A DNA stretch of 64,000 nt from Klebsormidium nitens (lineage: Eukaryota > Streptophyta > Klebsormidiophyceae > Klebsormidiales > Klebsormidiaceae). Within the stretch, counting starts at the first letter, position 1. Each line of letters begins with the position of its first letter. The stretch spans positions 22,245 through 86,244 of the forward strand of contig DF237347.1 in NCBI GenBank assembly GCA_000708835.1. The letters are read 5' to 3'. Below, one piece after another: positions 1 through 10,659 of this stretch. The position numbers were made by a program, and so were the translations under genes. The notes beneath the pieces are model-generated. The model worked only from the letters and a program-made list of their open reading frames with translations, was not told the origin of the DNA and made no database searches.

Positions 1-2196
1 CCCGCTTCATGCACCCGCAAAACCATTAAGGTGCTCCCGACACCCGCTTCTAAGAGCCCATATTCACGTCCGGAACGCCTGCTTCATCGAAAGTGGCGGC
101 GGAGCGCGGCCTGCTCCTGGGCCCATAGATCCAGAAAGGCCCTCGGGTAAATGGGCGAAAAGACTTATCAGATTGCCCGTACTTACAACCAGACTGTCTG
201 CCTACAGAAAGTGGCGGCGGAGCGGGGCCTGCTGCTGGTGGACACCAAGTACGAGTTCGGGAAAGCGGCGGACGGTTCGATTTTGCTGATCGACGAGGTG
301 CACACTCCGGACTCAAGCCGCTATTGGCTCGCCTCCAGCTACGAGGAGCGGCACGCGTCTGGGCAAGAGCCGGAGAACATCGACAAGGTCGGCGAGCTTC
401 ACTTCCATCCGTTCTGCTGTTTTGTTCAGTTTGCTCCTGAACCTCTTGAGGAAATCTGTCCCTGTCTTTTTAGCTTGGGATATTCCTGCTCGCGCCTGGT
501 GGGCCCAGTAGCGGTGCGATGCCGGCTTTTCAGTTGATTCAACGGCTGAGATTTCGAAGAACGAGAACCGAAGACTGGCCTCCAGTCAATTGTATCCGCG
601 ACTTGTTGAATGTGAGCCGTCCCCGGAGAACTGTACTTTCAATATATGGTCAATGCTCTGGAATATGCTCAAGAGGACAGTTGCCTTCCTGCTTGTGATC
701 AGTAATACACAAGCTCACTGTGGGTCACCTTCTGCTAACCAGTTATTTGCGGTGCAGTCAAGCAGGCAGGTCGCTGAACGGCTGTTCTCACGTATGTGCA
801 GGAGTTTCTGCGGCTCTGGTTCCGAGACAACTGCGACCCGTACAATGACGAGGTGAGACGCCTCACCAATCCACTGCGGCTTGCAACGTCATCATAAGGT
901 CTCCGTGAGTGATCTGGGGGCCTTCTTCCGCATGACATGCTCCTGCGACATATGTAGCCGCACCTGCGACAAGTTTGCCCGGACACACCGGATAGACTGT
1001 CAAAGACGTGTAGCGCTCACAGCTCCTGGACCAAAGCCAAGAGGCTGAACAGTTGCTCTGCAACAAGAAGCTGCACCTCATTTCACCCGTCTGCAGTTCT
1101 CCCTTTCCATTTGACTGGACAATTATTACCATTGCGGCTTCTTAGGACTCGTGAACCGAAGGATAGGCTCTTGGACTGGCTCAGCAAATGGTGCTCTATC
1201 GCTCCAGCCCAGTATCTTCGGCAGCGGCCAATTCACCTTGGACCCTGAAACAATCTCTAAGACAGAGACCCGAACTTGGTTTCCGTAGAATGGACACGGG
1301 CCCCACCTACGTTTTCTAAAACAACCTTTCCGCCGAGTCTTGTTGTTCGAAAAGCTGACTTTGTGGTCGTCTTCGCGCTTGTCCAGGTCCTACCAGAAGC
1401 TCCCAAAGAATTGGTGGCCGAGCTTTCGAGAAGGTAGCGCTCTCACTCTGTGCACATTCAGACGCTATCTCAGCAAGGCAACAGTCTCAGGGAGCCACCT
1501 CGCAGCAAAGATTTGAGTCTGAGCTGCGTCGGCCAGATTAGAATCATCAGCGTCTTGCAGCTTGAACACTTGAGCTTCGCGAGAGATACGTCGTTCAAGG
1601 GTGTTTCATGGTGCAGATTCCATATCTACGGAATACGGATTCTCTTTATTTCACTATTTTGCACTTCGCCGAGAGTCTTTTCCATTGCGCAATCCGGAGG
1701 ACAATCCAGCAGATTCTCCCTTTGCAGACTCTTCGCTTTTTTGCAGGTATATTCTTTTGTACGAGACGATAACGGGGCAGAGTATACAGCTGCCAAACCT
1801 TCAGGTGAGATAGGGAAGGTTGCGGTCTCACTGCTGCTCATTGTGATTGACTTAGCAGAACAGGGACCATGTATGCGCGTTGCTTGGCAACCGAGTTTCA
1901 TCACTTCTTCTTTGTTTCCCCTTAATTGCCCTCGTTAAACCTCCTCCTTCAAGTTTCGCATGTTCTCTCAGTATCTTGGTTCGATTCTAGTGTCACTGCT
2001 AGGAGCCGACGCAAAATTTGATGCATAGTCCAGCTCTCATATGCCGGTGTCGTTCGTGAAAGCCCTTACTAGAGAGATAGGTTCGAAGTTCGCAATTATC
2101 AATGGACCTGCGGATTGATGCGTCGCTGCTTTCTTGCAGGATCGCATACACGATCGGATCGTTCGGAACGTGAGGTCAAGTCTAGGGACCCAATGA
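1..2196 (+). CDS. PUR7: SAICAR synthetase, C-terminal exons (partial at window start)
   Basis: This gene encodes phosphoribosylaminoimidazole-succinocarboxamide synthase, which joins aspartate to CAIR in de novo purine synthesis. Five exons are visible: 208-387, 802-852, 1387-1433, 1747-1804 and 2140-2196 (stop TGA). Their phases close exactly and give the last 130 residues. The first exon holds the family segment [20 protein letters not shown], followed by HTPDSSRYW. The second reads [17 protein letters not shown] and the last [18 protein letters not shown], all matching the C-terminus of plant PUR7. The N-terminal half, including most of the ATP-binding part and any transit peptide, lies left of the window. 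Introns are 300-540 bases with GT-AG ends. The start of exon 208-387 has a near copy at 90-120. The identification is secure; where coding begins within 1-207 is not resolved. Confidence 0.93.
90..238 (+). repeat. Duplicated exon start in PUR7
   Basis: A 31-base segment at 90-120 is repeated at 208-238 with two mismatches. The downstream copy is the first 31 bases of a PUR7 exon and is preceded by a CTACAG acceptor. The upstream copy lacks a preceding AG and its reading stops at a TAG near 124, so it looks like a non-used duplicate of the exon start inside the intron. Confidence 0.85.
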
Positions 2197-3291
2197 GTGG
2201 CGGAGTATGCTTCTAACGCATCAGATGACGGATGACCATTCTTGCTGGTCTTCTTTGGCAGGATTGCAACTTGCAAAGCTCTTGCCTCGGATGTCGAGGA
2301 ATGTGCTTAAGTGCGGACTGTGGCATAATGTACGTGTTCTCTCAGCGCTCTCTCACCTGACAAGGCCTTCATCTCTATTAAAAAGGACATTGACATGCGT
2401 GTGATGCGGCCATCACTAAGAATATGTACTGGCAGTGACCGCACTTGAAGGACCAGAATAGAGGTGCAGAGCTCTCGGTCACGAGTTCCGCTAAGGCGGA
2501 CGATCACAGCCGCGTGTGAGTCATTTACTGTGTCTCACCTCAGCGAATTTACCGCATGGGCTACAGACTGCATCTGTTGCTTGTTGGTACGGTGGCCGGA
2601 CTCCGACGCCACATGAGATCTGATCGAACGCATGGATTGTGAAATATCAAAGCGTGGCATGTACTGATCATACTGCATGTGTTCATTGTGATCTTGACCT
2701 AGCTCCTATAAGCTGTGCATCCGGCCTGTCTTATAGAATGATACGCATCAAAATCAAGACTCTGCGTCCGTTCAATTCCGGCCACGCTCATATGACAATA
2801 TGTGGGCGGTAATTAAGTGATAGATGTGCAGGCTGCCGCGGCAACCAACGAAAATTCGATATTAAGATATCGGATGAGCTCAATATAATGGAAGGAGTTG
2901 GATTCCAACCTCAGCGCGTAATCCTTTCCAAGCTGGCCCCGGAGTGGCCATGCAGATCATGTGCAGACCTCACAAGTGCACATGTCATTGGTTCCACTGA
3001 CAGCCGGACATGAACTTTGGTATACGCAGCGGCATGTATAGTCTTGAAGATCCACCAAATCTATGTTTAAAGGTCAATATGTGAATGTTTAGATCATCTC
3101 TGTACAACTAACTTGCGCGTCTTCAAAATCCTCTTTGTAACTATGAAAAAAGCCTACTCCTGGGATGACCAATTATCCTGTCGCATCAAATCTAACAGCT
3201 CTAAGCCTGTGTTACGTCCTGCCTGCATGTTCTCTGTCCTTAAACTGGACATACCTTTTGAAAGAGCAAACGACGAAAAACGATGTACAAT
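2197..3291. other. Intergenic region between convergent PUR7 and LENG1
   Basis: This should hold the 3' untranslated regions of two convergent genes. I see no conserved coding segment, structural RNA or clear repeat in it. Confidence 0.5.
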
Positions 3292-5001
3292 CTATCTGCC
3301 ATACCCAAAGGCCGAATTATACCTCTGTTGAACTCCACCTGTTGCTACCTCCTTAGAAGTCAGCGACTGAGCTCCTGGTGTGCTTCTTCCAAGCATCAAC
3401 CGCCTCTGACGTTCTTTTTCCGCATTCTCCCGTTGCACCCGCTCTGCCCGAAGCTGTTCAATGGTTTTCTTGCCGCTCTTGGCTGGAGGTCTTTCAGCAT
3501 CTGCATCCACGGATATTTAAGTAAGAACTCCACCCTACTTCAACCATTGACACTTTAGCTGCAGAAAGCTGCTTTTATCATTGCTGTAAGTTCCTCGATT
3601 TTGAAGAGCAGAAAGTCCCAGAGACGCAGTAACCGAAAAACATTCAAGCCCAGGATGTTCTGAACCTCGGGGTGTTATTTCCGAAAAGTCGCGAGAGCGA
3701 CAGGCCTCTTTTACCCAGTACATGCTCTTTGCTTTGATTGATATGCTCAACACAGGACGACACAGACAGAAGCAAGTATGCAGTGCCTACCTTTTCGTGG
3801 TTTCTCTACTGACTTCTCTTCCCGCTTCTCTGGTGTATCTTGTTCCAGCCCTGACTTCTTCAGATACCAGGGCTTTGCCACTCCGTCAACCCCGGACACG
3901 CAGCCATACCCCAGGCGGTGCTTCGCATCTTCTGCAGCCCCTTCCGCCTCTGCCTTCAAGCTCCCCACCGCCGTCCTGCTGCCCTTCTTCACCGGCTCAG
4001 GCGGAGTCACCCCCTCAAAAAGGTTGATATGCTCTTGAGGTTGCGCTGTCTGCAGCGCATTGCTTTGGGGGGCCGCAGGTTCGGAGTTGGCGGCCAAACG
4101 GGCAGGCTCTCCCGTCAGGTTGTCCTCGTTTCGATGCCTCTTTTTCGCTTTGTCAAGCAGCTTCCTTCGACGCAGCTCTCCTTCAACCTGCCAAGGATGG
4201 CGGTGGTAAGCTTCTTAGATTAGGTGGAGAAACAATTTATGCAGATGATTGCACAGATTTATCAGCGGTTGACTTGATCAAGGTTGGTTGACCAGATTCC
4301 GCCAAAGAAGATGGGACGTGTGCCCAAGACATCGAGCCTCTACTTTCAACTTCTCAGAAGAAGCACGCAAGGTGCTGTTGGCACTGCCAAACCTTGCGCA
4401 AACATCAGCTCTGTTCCTGCGCTGAACGTTCTTCCACTGAGGGCTATGGATGACTTGAGACGAGCCAAGTCACATGTTCTGCAACCATGCTGCGACACAT
4501 GTAGCTGTCTATCAACCAGATTGCAGGTTGGCCTGAAACCAGATTAGATAGATAGGGTGTTAGCGTAGCTTCTCATACAAAAAACCCTGGTGCAATGAGA
4601 TTGGAATCCTCCAAGCTTCGACTTAAATTGCCCCAATTAAACTTCTGCATGAAAACCCTCAAGTGCCCAACATTGAAATGAGAAAGTGCAGCTGATGGGT
4701 CCTTGTCTTGAATACTTGCTACTCCACCAGATGCATATTCTCTTTGAAAAGTACAACCTTTTCAAGAAGCCAAAAGCCTTGACTCCAGGGCTATACCAGA
4801 GAGAAGGAATACATGGCAACAGCAAATCAGATCAGACTTTTTCCGAGACCCTGTTGCATGTACCTGCAGTTGCCGGTCCCGTTGATTCTGCTCCTCTGCA
4901 GCATGCGCTTCCTCGTCACGCCTGACCTTCTCCCTCGCTTCATAGTTGTACACATGCCAACTCTTTTGAGGCAAGATGTTAAGGCCGCCGTGTCCTCCCA
5001 T
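3292..5001 (-). CDS. LENG1: LENG1-like protein with N-terminal CIR_N domain
   Basis: A predicted nuclear protein of 247 residues from three exons on the minus strand: 5001-4864, 4187-3791 and 3500-3292 (stop TAG). Phases close exactly (744 bases). Residues 6-30 read GLNILPQKSWHVYNYEAREK and on, matching the CIR_N domain opening of LENG1 proteins (NILPKKSWHV...), which is followed by an Arg/Glu-rich helix. The middle exon carries the family element HINLFEG and a PWYL segment. The last exon has KKTIEQLRAERVQRENAEKE, a charged helix, and ends YNSAFGYGR. CIR_N proteins are generally linked to spliceosomal or transcription co-repressor complexes, but the function of LENG1 itself is poorly known. 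The start is the ATG at 5001, with the family motif beginning seven residues later. The gene is divergent from NDUFV2, now separated from it by a transposon. Confidence 0.88.
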
Positions 5002-5603
5002 GACTTATAGGCTGTAGAACATGTCACCTTTTATGTCATTGATCCGTCTCTGCTTTCTTGTCGACCTTGTTTAGGATGAGGCACGCTTTCTCCTTTGTGC
5101 TCCAGCTTAAGAATACGAGCTGATATTGGCTCGAGCGGTGCTTGAATGAGCGCACAACATGTGAAAGTTGTGCCAGCCGGCAGTCCAAGACTGGGGACGA
5201 CGTGTTGAGTGACATTGGGAGGCGCTTTGTGCCAAGGGAAGGTTCTGAATTAGATCAGCAGCAATCAGAGGAATCTCTGGTCCTGCTTTCTCCTTTCGTC
5301 TACCCCTTCGTTGGCTCGTGCGCCCTCCTCAGGCCCGCGCCTTTCACGATGTGTACCTGGCTAGCTAGCTCTTTCTGCGGGCCGCCTCCTGGTGCCAGCA
5401 CCAACGCTATGGCTTCAGCTGGCTTCCATATCAGCGCGTCTTCCCCGACTCCACGCTGTTCAAGTGGTTGCGGAGTGGGTCTTTCAAAGTCACTGTACTC
5501 CGTCGGACGCAGCCAGGTTCTCAAATTGCCCGGCCTCTGCCATACTATCGTACAGTGTTTTCAACAAAGCTTGCTTTGGAAGGAGGCTCGAGTCAGCAGC
5601 ATT
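5002..5603. promoter_or_regulatory. LENG1 upstream region, left half of a split divergent promoter
   Basis: These 600 bases lie between the LENG1 start codon and the left end of the transposon. Without the insertion, LENG1 and NDUFV2 starts would be about 880 bases apart, head to head. I see no definite promoter element. Open frames here look like chance. Confidence 0.4.
5601..5603. other. Target-site duplication ATT (left copy; right copy 13020-13022)
   Basis: ATT directly precedes the left terminal inverted repeat at 5604, and ATT directly follows the right one at 13019. Three-base duplications are the rule for PIF/Harbinger elements, although TAA/TTA is the commonest form. Confidence 0.75.
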
Positions 5604-5776
5604 GAGGGAAGTTACATGGGGCTCGGTAAGTTCGGTAACTCGAAAATCGGGCCTGCCGAGCCTGCCGAAGTTACATCGAGGCTCGGTAAGTCCGGTAAGT
5701 GCCGAAATTCGCTTGCCGAGCCTGCCGAGCGTAGCACAACCAAATCGATGTGCTTGGCTCGGTAAGTTCGGTAAGT
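5604..5776 (+). repeat. Left terminal inverted repeat and subterminal repeat cluster
   Basis: After the outer repeat, the module GCTCGGTAAG(T/C)(T/C)CGGTAA recurs: 5620-5640, 5690-5700 and 5757-5776 with small changes. The second copy again carries the AAGTTACAT prefix (from 5669). Inverted GCCTGCCGAGCCTGCCGA blocks lie between them near 5651-5668 and 5713-5730. Subterminal repeats of this kind are typical transposase or Myb-partner binding sites. Confidence 0.75.
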
Positions 5777-6141
5777 TCAGCGGTGCGGAGGCGCTGCGCC
5801 GCGGTCGGCCGAACTGCTGGTCTGTCATCCGCACCTAGTTGCTAGCTCGTTCAGCACAAGGCTCGGAAATGGCCCGGAAATGGATGGTAAGAAGTGGGCG
5901 ACTTGGGGAGATATTTTCAAGAGAACTCTGAAGAAGGTGGCCCGTAGAAGCCTCTAGATCTGCCTTCTGGGTAGCTTCATCTTGTCTGCAAAGTGTGCAC
6001 AGATGCACAGAAGCTAAGTTGGCATTGATATCACAAGCCTCAGTCGCAACTCTCTGGCCGCCATCGTAGCTAGCCAAAGGCTTTTCATTTCAGCATCAAG
6101 GACAGCAGCGGATGTAGCTTGCTGCTTGTGCATGAGCAGTC

Positions 6142-9100
6142 ATGGGTTCACCTAACGCTGATTTGTCAGAATGTCTGAAAGACACGCCTGACCAAGCAAA
6201 AGGTGTTGAAGGACGGAGATCTGGAGCACTTTCTGACCTCAGATCTGACCACTCAAAGAAAAGAAAGTCGCATCGGAGCTCTTCAAAGAGAGGCAAGAAG
6301 AAGAGCAGGCACAGTGACTCCAGCTACAAATACAAGAAGAGGTCTTCTGATCCGTCCAGGAAAGGAAAGAGCAAAAGAGGAAAAAGGCAGAAAAGAGAGC
6401 GTGATGCTAGCTCCAGCAGCGATGGCTCCGGTAGAGGTGCTATAAGTGACTCAGAAAGTGGGTCGGATAGTTTCACATCTTCAGATACGAGTGGTGACAG
6501 CTCAGACAGCGATCCAGAAGGTAAGTTCAAAGATCCTATTCCTTTGAGATTCTTACAAAGATTTTTCTGCCTAGTGGGGCTGCAATGTCCCTGCAATGCT
6601 GTGGAAGGTCAAAGGACATATTGTCGTGTTGCAGACTTTGACAATTGACATGCCAAAGGCAAATCTTCTTGACACTTTATGAATCTTCTTTCCCCCTTCT
6701 TTCTGACCTGCTCACATGAGTGTAGTGAAGCAATATAATAAAGCAAGCGTTCAATCTCAGACCTATATCGAAACTGAAGCAAATCTTCATAGTAGAACTA
6801 TTTAGTAGCACTATTCCTAAACCAGACTGCCTGTCACCTTTCTGCAGTGAACAGCCCACTCCAGAAGCGGCTCTTCAAAAAGGACAGCTCTAGAGCCGCT
6901 CTGTCGTCAGCTGCAGCAGCCAGCACGGTGGCAGCGCCAGCTGCTGAACCACCTGAAACAAACCAGGCTTTGAAGGAATCAAAAGGCAAAGCTGATAAGA
7001 AACTGAAGGATGATTCGAAGAAGGATCGCTTCGTTTGGACAATCGAGGAAGATAAGGTGTACTCGCAGTATCTCCACGAGCAGATTCGGCAGAACAATAC
7101 CTCTCTCCCATATACGGCATCTTCTCCCTTCTTTGAACGAGCTGTGGTAGATCTCCTCCAGGATAGTGTCCTGGCAGCAAAGCTCAAGGCTTATGAGGAA
7201 GCGTGCCCACATGGCAAAGATAGAGTGAAGTGGGTGGCCCAAAAGCTCGGAGACAAATACAAGTCGTATGAGAGAAGGTTCAAGGTAGGTCATCTGTTTG
7301 CTGTATCTTCAGGGGCTGGACTTCATGAGCTGTTTGCTTGATGGCCTCAGTTTTATCAGGAAAAACTCGCACTACATGCTGTTAGCGAAGCAAATCACTT
7401 GCGGACAGCATTCAGCAGAATTTAGTGGGGTTAAAAACACCTGTTTGCCCAATTCGTTGAAGTCTGCAAGATTGCTTCGGCTTGGAATAATCTTCTAGCT
7501 TTGCGTGATGGTACAGAGCTCAGATCAGGCTTGCTGATAACTCTATTTACATGCGCAGGCATTGGAGGCCAAATTGAACAAGTCAGGGAACGGTGTCGGA
7601 TTTGAGGACGAAGACGACTTGTGTGAAAAAGAGGGACCAGAGGTGAGCGCTTTGCTTGCTTTCTAGTGTCTTGTGTGGTACAACCAAGTTCTTGATGCAA
7701 GGTCTTGATGAGAGGAGGCTCACAGGTTGATGTTTGAGCATGAAACGGGAGGTTGAATCGAAGTTGATTCAATTTTCAGCTGACCAACTTCTCAGAAGGA
7801 AAGGAGAGGGCTCTGTACATAATTGCCCACGTCTAGAATCTGCTTTTCGTATGCGGCCATGTCACACTACATTGACCATCCCGTTGTCAAAAAGCGCACT
7901 TTAACTAGGTACATTTCGGGGTCCCGAACTTTCCGCTGGCTGGGGCTGGCACCGTCCGATGAGTGCCACGTATAGGGACCGAGTCCAAGTCTGTCAGAAT
8001 TGCACTTNNNNNNNNNNNNNNNNNNNNNNNNNNNNNNNNNNNNNNNNNNNNNNNNNNNNNNNNNNNNNNNNNNNNNNNNNNNNNNNNNNNNNNNNNNNNN
8101 NNNNNNNNNNNNNNNNNNNNNNNNNNNNNNNNNNNNNNNNNNNNNNNNNNNNNNNNNNNNNNNNNNNNNNNNNNNNNNNNNNNNNNNNNNNNNNNNNNNN
8201 NNNNNNNNNNNNNNNNNNNNNNNNNNNNNNNNNNNNNNNNNNNNNNNNNNNNNNNNNNNNNNNNNNNNNNNNNNNNNNNNNNNNNNNNNNNNNNNNNNNN
8301 NNNNNNNNNNNNNNNNNNNNNNNNNNNNNNNNNNNNNNNNNNNNNNNNNNNNNNNNNNNNNNNNNNNNNNNNNNNNNNNNNNNNNNNNNNNNNNNNNNNN
8401 NNNNNNNNNNNNNNNNNNNNNNNNNNNNNNNNNNNNNNNNNNNNNNNNNNNNNNNNNNNNNNNNNNNNNNNNNNNNNNNNNNNNNNNNNNNNNNNNNNNN
8501 NNNNNNNNNNNNNNNNNNNNNNNNNNNNNNNNNNNNNNNNNNNNNNNNNNNNNNNNNNNNNNNNNNNNNNNNNNNNTACCTAGGCTAGTAGTACCATAAA
8601 AGTCACCGGGCAGCTGAATTGGCTGTGTCTGCAGGCGATGTTACGCTGAATTAGTGACCGGGGACTCACAGCCTGACGGGACCGGCGGTCCTATGCCAAC
8701 CCACGTGGTATATGTACCACCCCTGTTTCATTGGCCAGTTCAATTCCGTACATTTGACGTGGCCCCGCTGGATGAACAGCCCCGTATCTTGCGGGCCCCG
8801 GGCAAATCGTAGTGCGCTTTTTGACAACCGGCCGGACAATGTAGTGTCATGCTCGACCTGCAACCCCTTGCGCGCGCGCCTGCCAGTTATTCCTTCTTCG
8901 TCATCGTGAGTCTTTTTGGAGCCAAGACTCATTGGCAGAATCTGTTCTGGACATGTAGCTTTGCTGACCGGTCTTGGTTCGTTTTGCAGCTCGATAACCA
9001 GAGCACCCCGGCCTCTGCAACGGAAGGAACTGCAGAAGCCCTTGAAGCTGAGCCGTCCGCCTCTGCCAAACCCAAACCCCGGAACAAGTCCACGAACTGG

Positions 9101-10024
9101 CCTTTCAAAAGTGCTGAAGAGAGAAGATTGTACGAAGAGTACTGGCTTGATCTCTGGGGTGCTACGGCCGCCGTCATTCAGCCCAACCGGAAGAACGCGC
9201 GAGCTGAAGCGAGCAGTGCGAAAGGCAAAGCTGCGGCTGCGGGAGGCACTGCAGAGGGGTCTGCAGATGTGTCCGGGGCAGAGCGAACGACAAGAGACAC
9301 CGATGATGCTAGAGGGATCAAGAAAGCGGGCAAGGCAGCGGGGGGCCGTTGGAGGAACTCGAAGGAAGAAGAGGAGGACAGCGGGGACGACGAGGACGGC
9401 CCTGGGCTGTTCTCATTCATGCGTTGGCAAAAGAACTTCCAAGAAGAAGGTACGTATGTCTGAAGTTCAATCGGACTCAGGTCGTCCTTCAAAGCAGGTC
9501 CTCAATCTCCGTTCTCTAGCTCCAGGGACTCGAAGCAGGATTGCTGAGCTTGACATGCGGATTGATTGCTTCACGTCCTCCTTGTCGAGCTTGACATGCA
9601 GGTTAGCTTACTTCGCATCCTCTTTGTCTGCTTGGCCATTGAAGCGTGACTTGCCTTTTGCGAAGTTCCGACGGCTGCATTCCGAGGGCCTTGTGGCTTC
9701 TCAACGTGGTTTTGATGTCATCCGGTTGTCCTCTTATCAGGCCTTCGACGAAGAGCGGAAGCGGAAGGAGCGAGCGCTCGACTTCTTGAGAAGGCCGTGA
9801 GCGCAACCCAGGATCTCGGCCACACGATCAAGACGGCAACGGCTCAAGGGAACGCGCTGCAAATCATGACGCTCGCAAGTTTGACAGGCCGTTCGCCGCA
9901 AGAGATGGCACTTAGCATGTCCGATCTGTCCTCTTTATTTATGGGACAGTTTAATCATCAGGATCCGACGAGAGGTGCTCCCTCTGCTCAACAACCCCAG
10001 GGGCCCGCAAATGATACGAATTAG
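6142..10024 (+). CDS. Harbinger accessory protein, Myb/SANT-like (interrupted by assembly gap)
   Basis: Probable DNA-binding partner of the Harbinger transposase. Visible exons are 6142-6520, 6848-7284, 7559-7642, then after the N gap 8990-9449 and 9741-10024 (stop TAG); phases match at every visible junction. Residues 1-126 are rich in Ser, Lys and Arg (for example KKRKSHRSSSKRGKKKSRHS) with a Ser/Asp-rich end, suggesting a nuclear signal and a disordered region. The second exon contains a SANT-like segment beginning DRFVWTIEEDKVYSQYLHEQ and ending KWVAQKLGDKYKSYERRFK, the trihelix-type fold used by Harbinger partners. Acidic, Ala-rich and possible coiled-coil parts follow. One or more exons may be missing in the gap. 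The assignment rests on the fold-like segment plus its position inside the element; primary identity is low-complexity in many places. Confidence 0.7.
8008..8576. other. Assembly gap (569 N)
   Basis: A run of N lies inside the transposon accessory gene, between exon 7559-7642 and exon 8990-9449. Gap size may be nominal. Confidence 0.99.
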
Positions 10025-10659
10025 GAGAAATGGACGCTCGGACTTCATCAAATTTCGTCAATAACGTTATTCCTCGATGCATGCCATATAGCTTTGTGAA
10101 CTTGAAGCAACATCTAAATGCCATTAGACCTTTGATTCGTGAGCCTGAAAGCTTGTTTTGTTGCTTCAAAATTCGGGATCGACAGCATGTTCGCCTTTCT
10201 ATTCGCGGGTGCAAGAAGATGCATGCCGCATGGCATCATGGCCGGCCGGCCGGGCAAAACCATTCGAGGCCATGTCGAACTTCGGAACCGTGCCACATGA
10301 AAGCTCATGGTTCTAGTATTTAGTTTGCAGGCATGGATTATGTAAATCAACGAGATAATCGCTCTCGGTCATGGATGGCCAATGAATATAGCTTTGCACT
10401 ACGTTTCATTGCAGCCAATCGTATTTGATGACAGGTACTAGTCTACAAATCATGAGCGATTTTGAATGATGTCTTCTTTTATACGCCGTAGATGATGCAT
10501 GATCGAATCCGGTAGATGGCGGCGCTTTTGGTGACAACGGTTTCCATGTGCATGGCGGCGCTTTTGGCGGCAACAATTCACGAATCACGATGCTATACAA
10601 TCTATCTTGGATATCTTATTGTAAACAAGAAATTTCATACACTCGGTTGGGTTCCTGAT
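10025..10659. other. Spacer between the two convergent transposon genes
   Basis: This stretch separates the stops of the accessory gene and the transposase and should hold both 3' ends. A short GGCGGCGCTTTTGG(C/T) motif occurs twice, near 10516 and 10555. I see no coding segment. Confidence 0.5.

Noticed and set aside
5604-5776. Regular short repeats that might suggest a CRISPR-like array
   Set aside because: Spacing and unit length are irregular and they sit at the ends of a transposon in a eukaryotic genome.
7959-8599. Long open frames across 8008-8576
   Set aside because: They consist of unknown bases in an assembly gap and carry no information.
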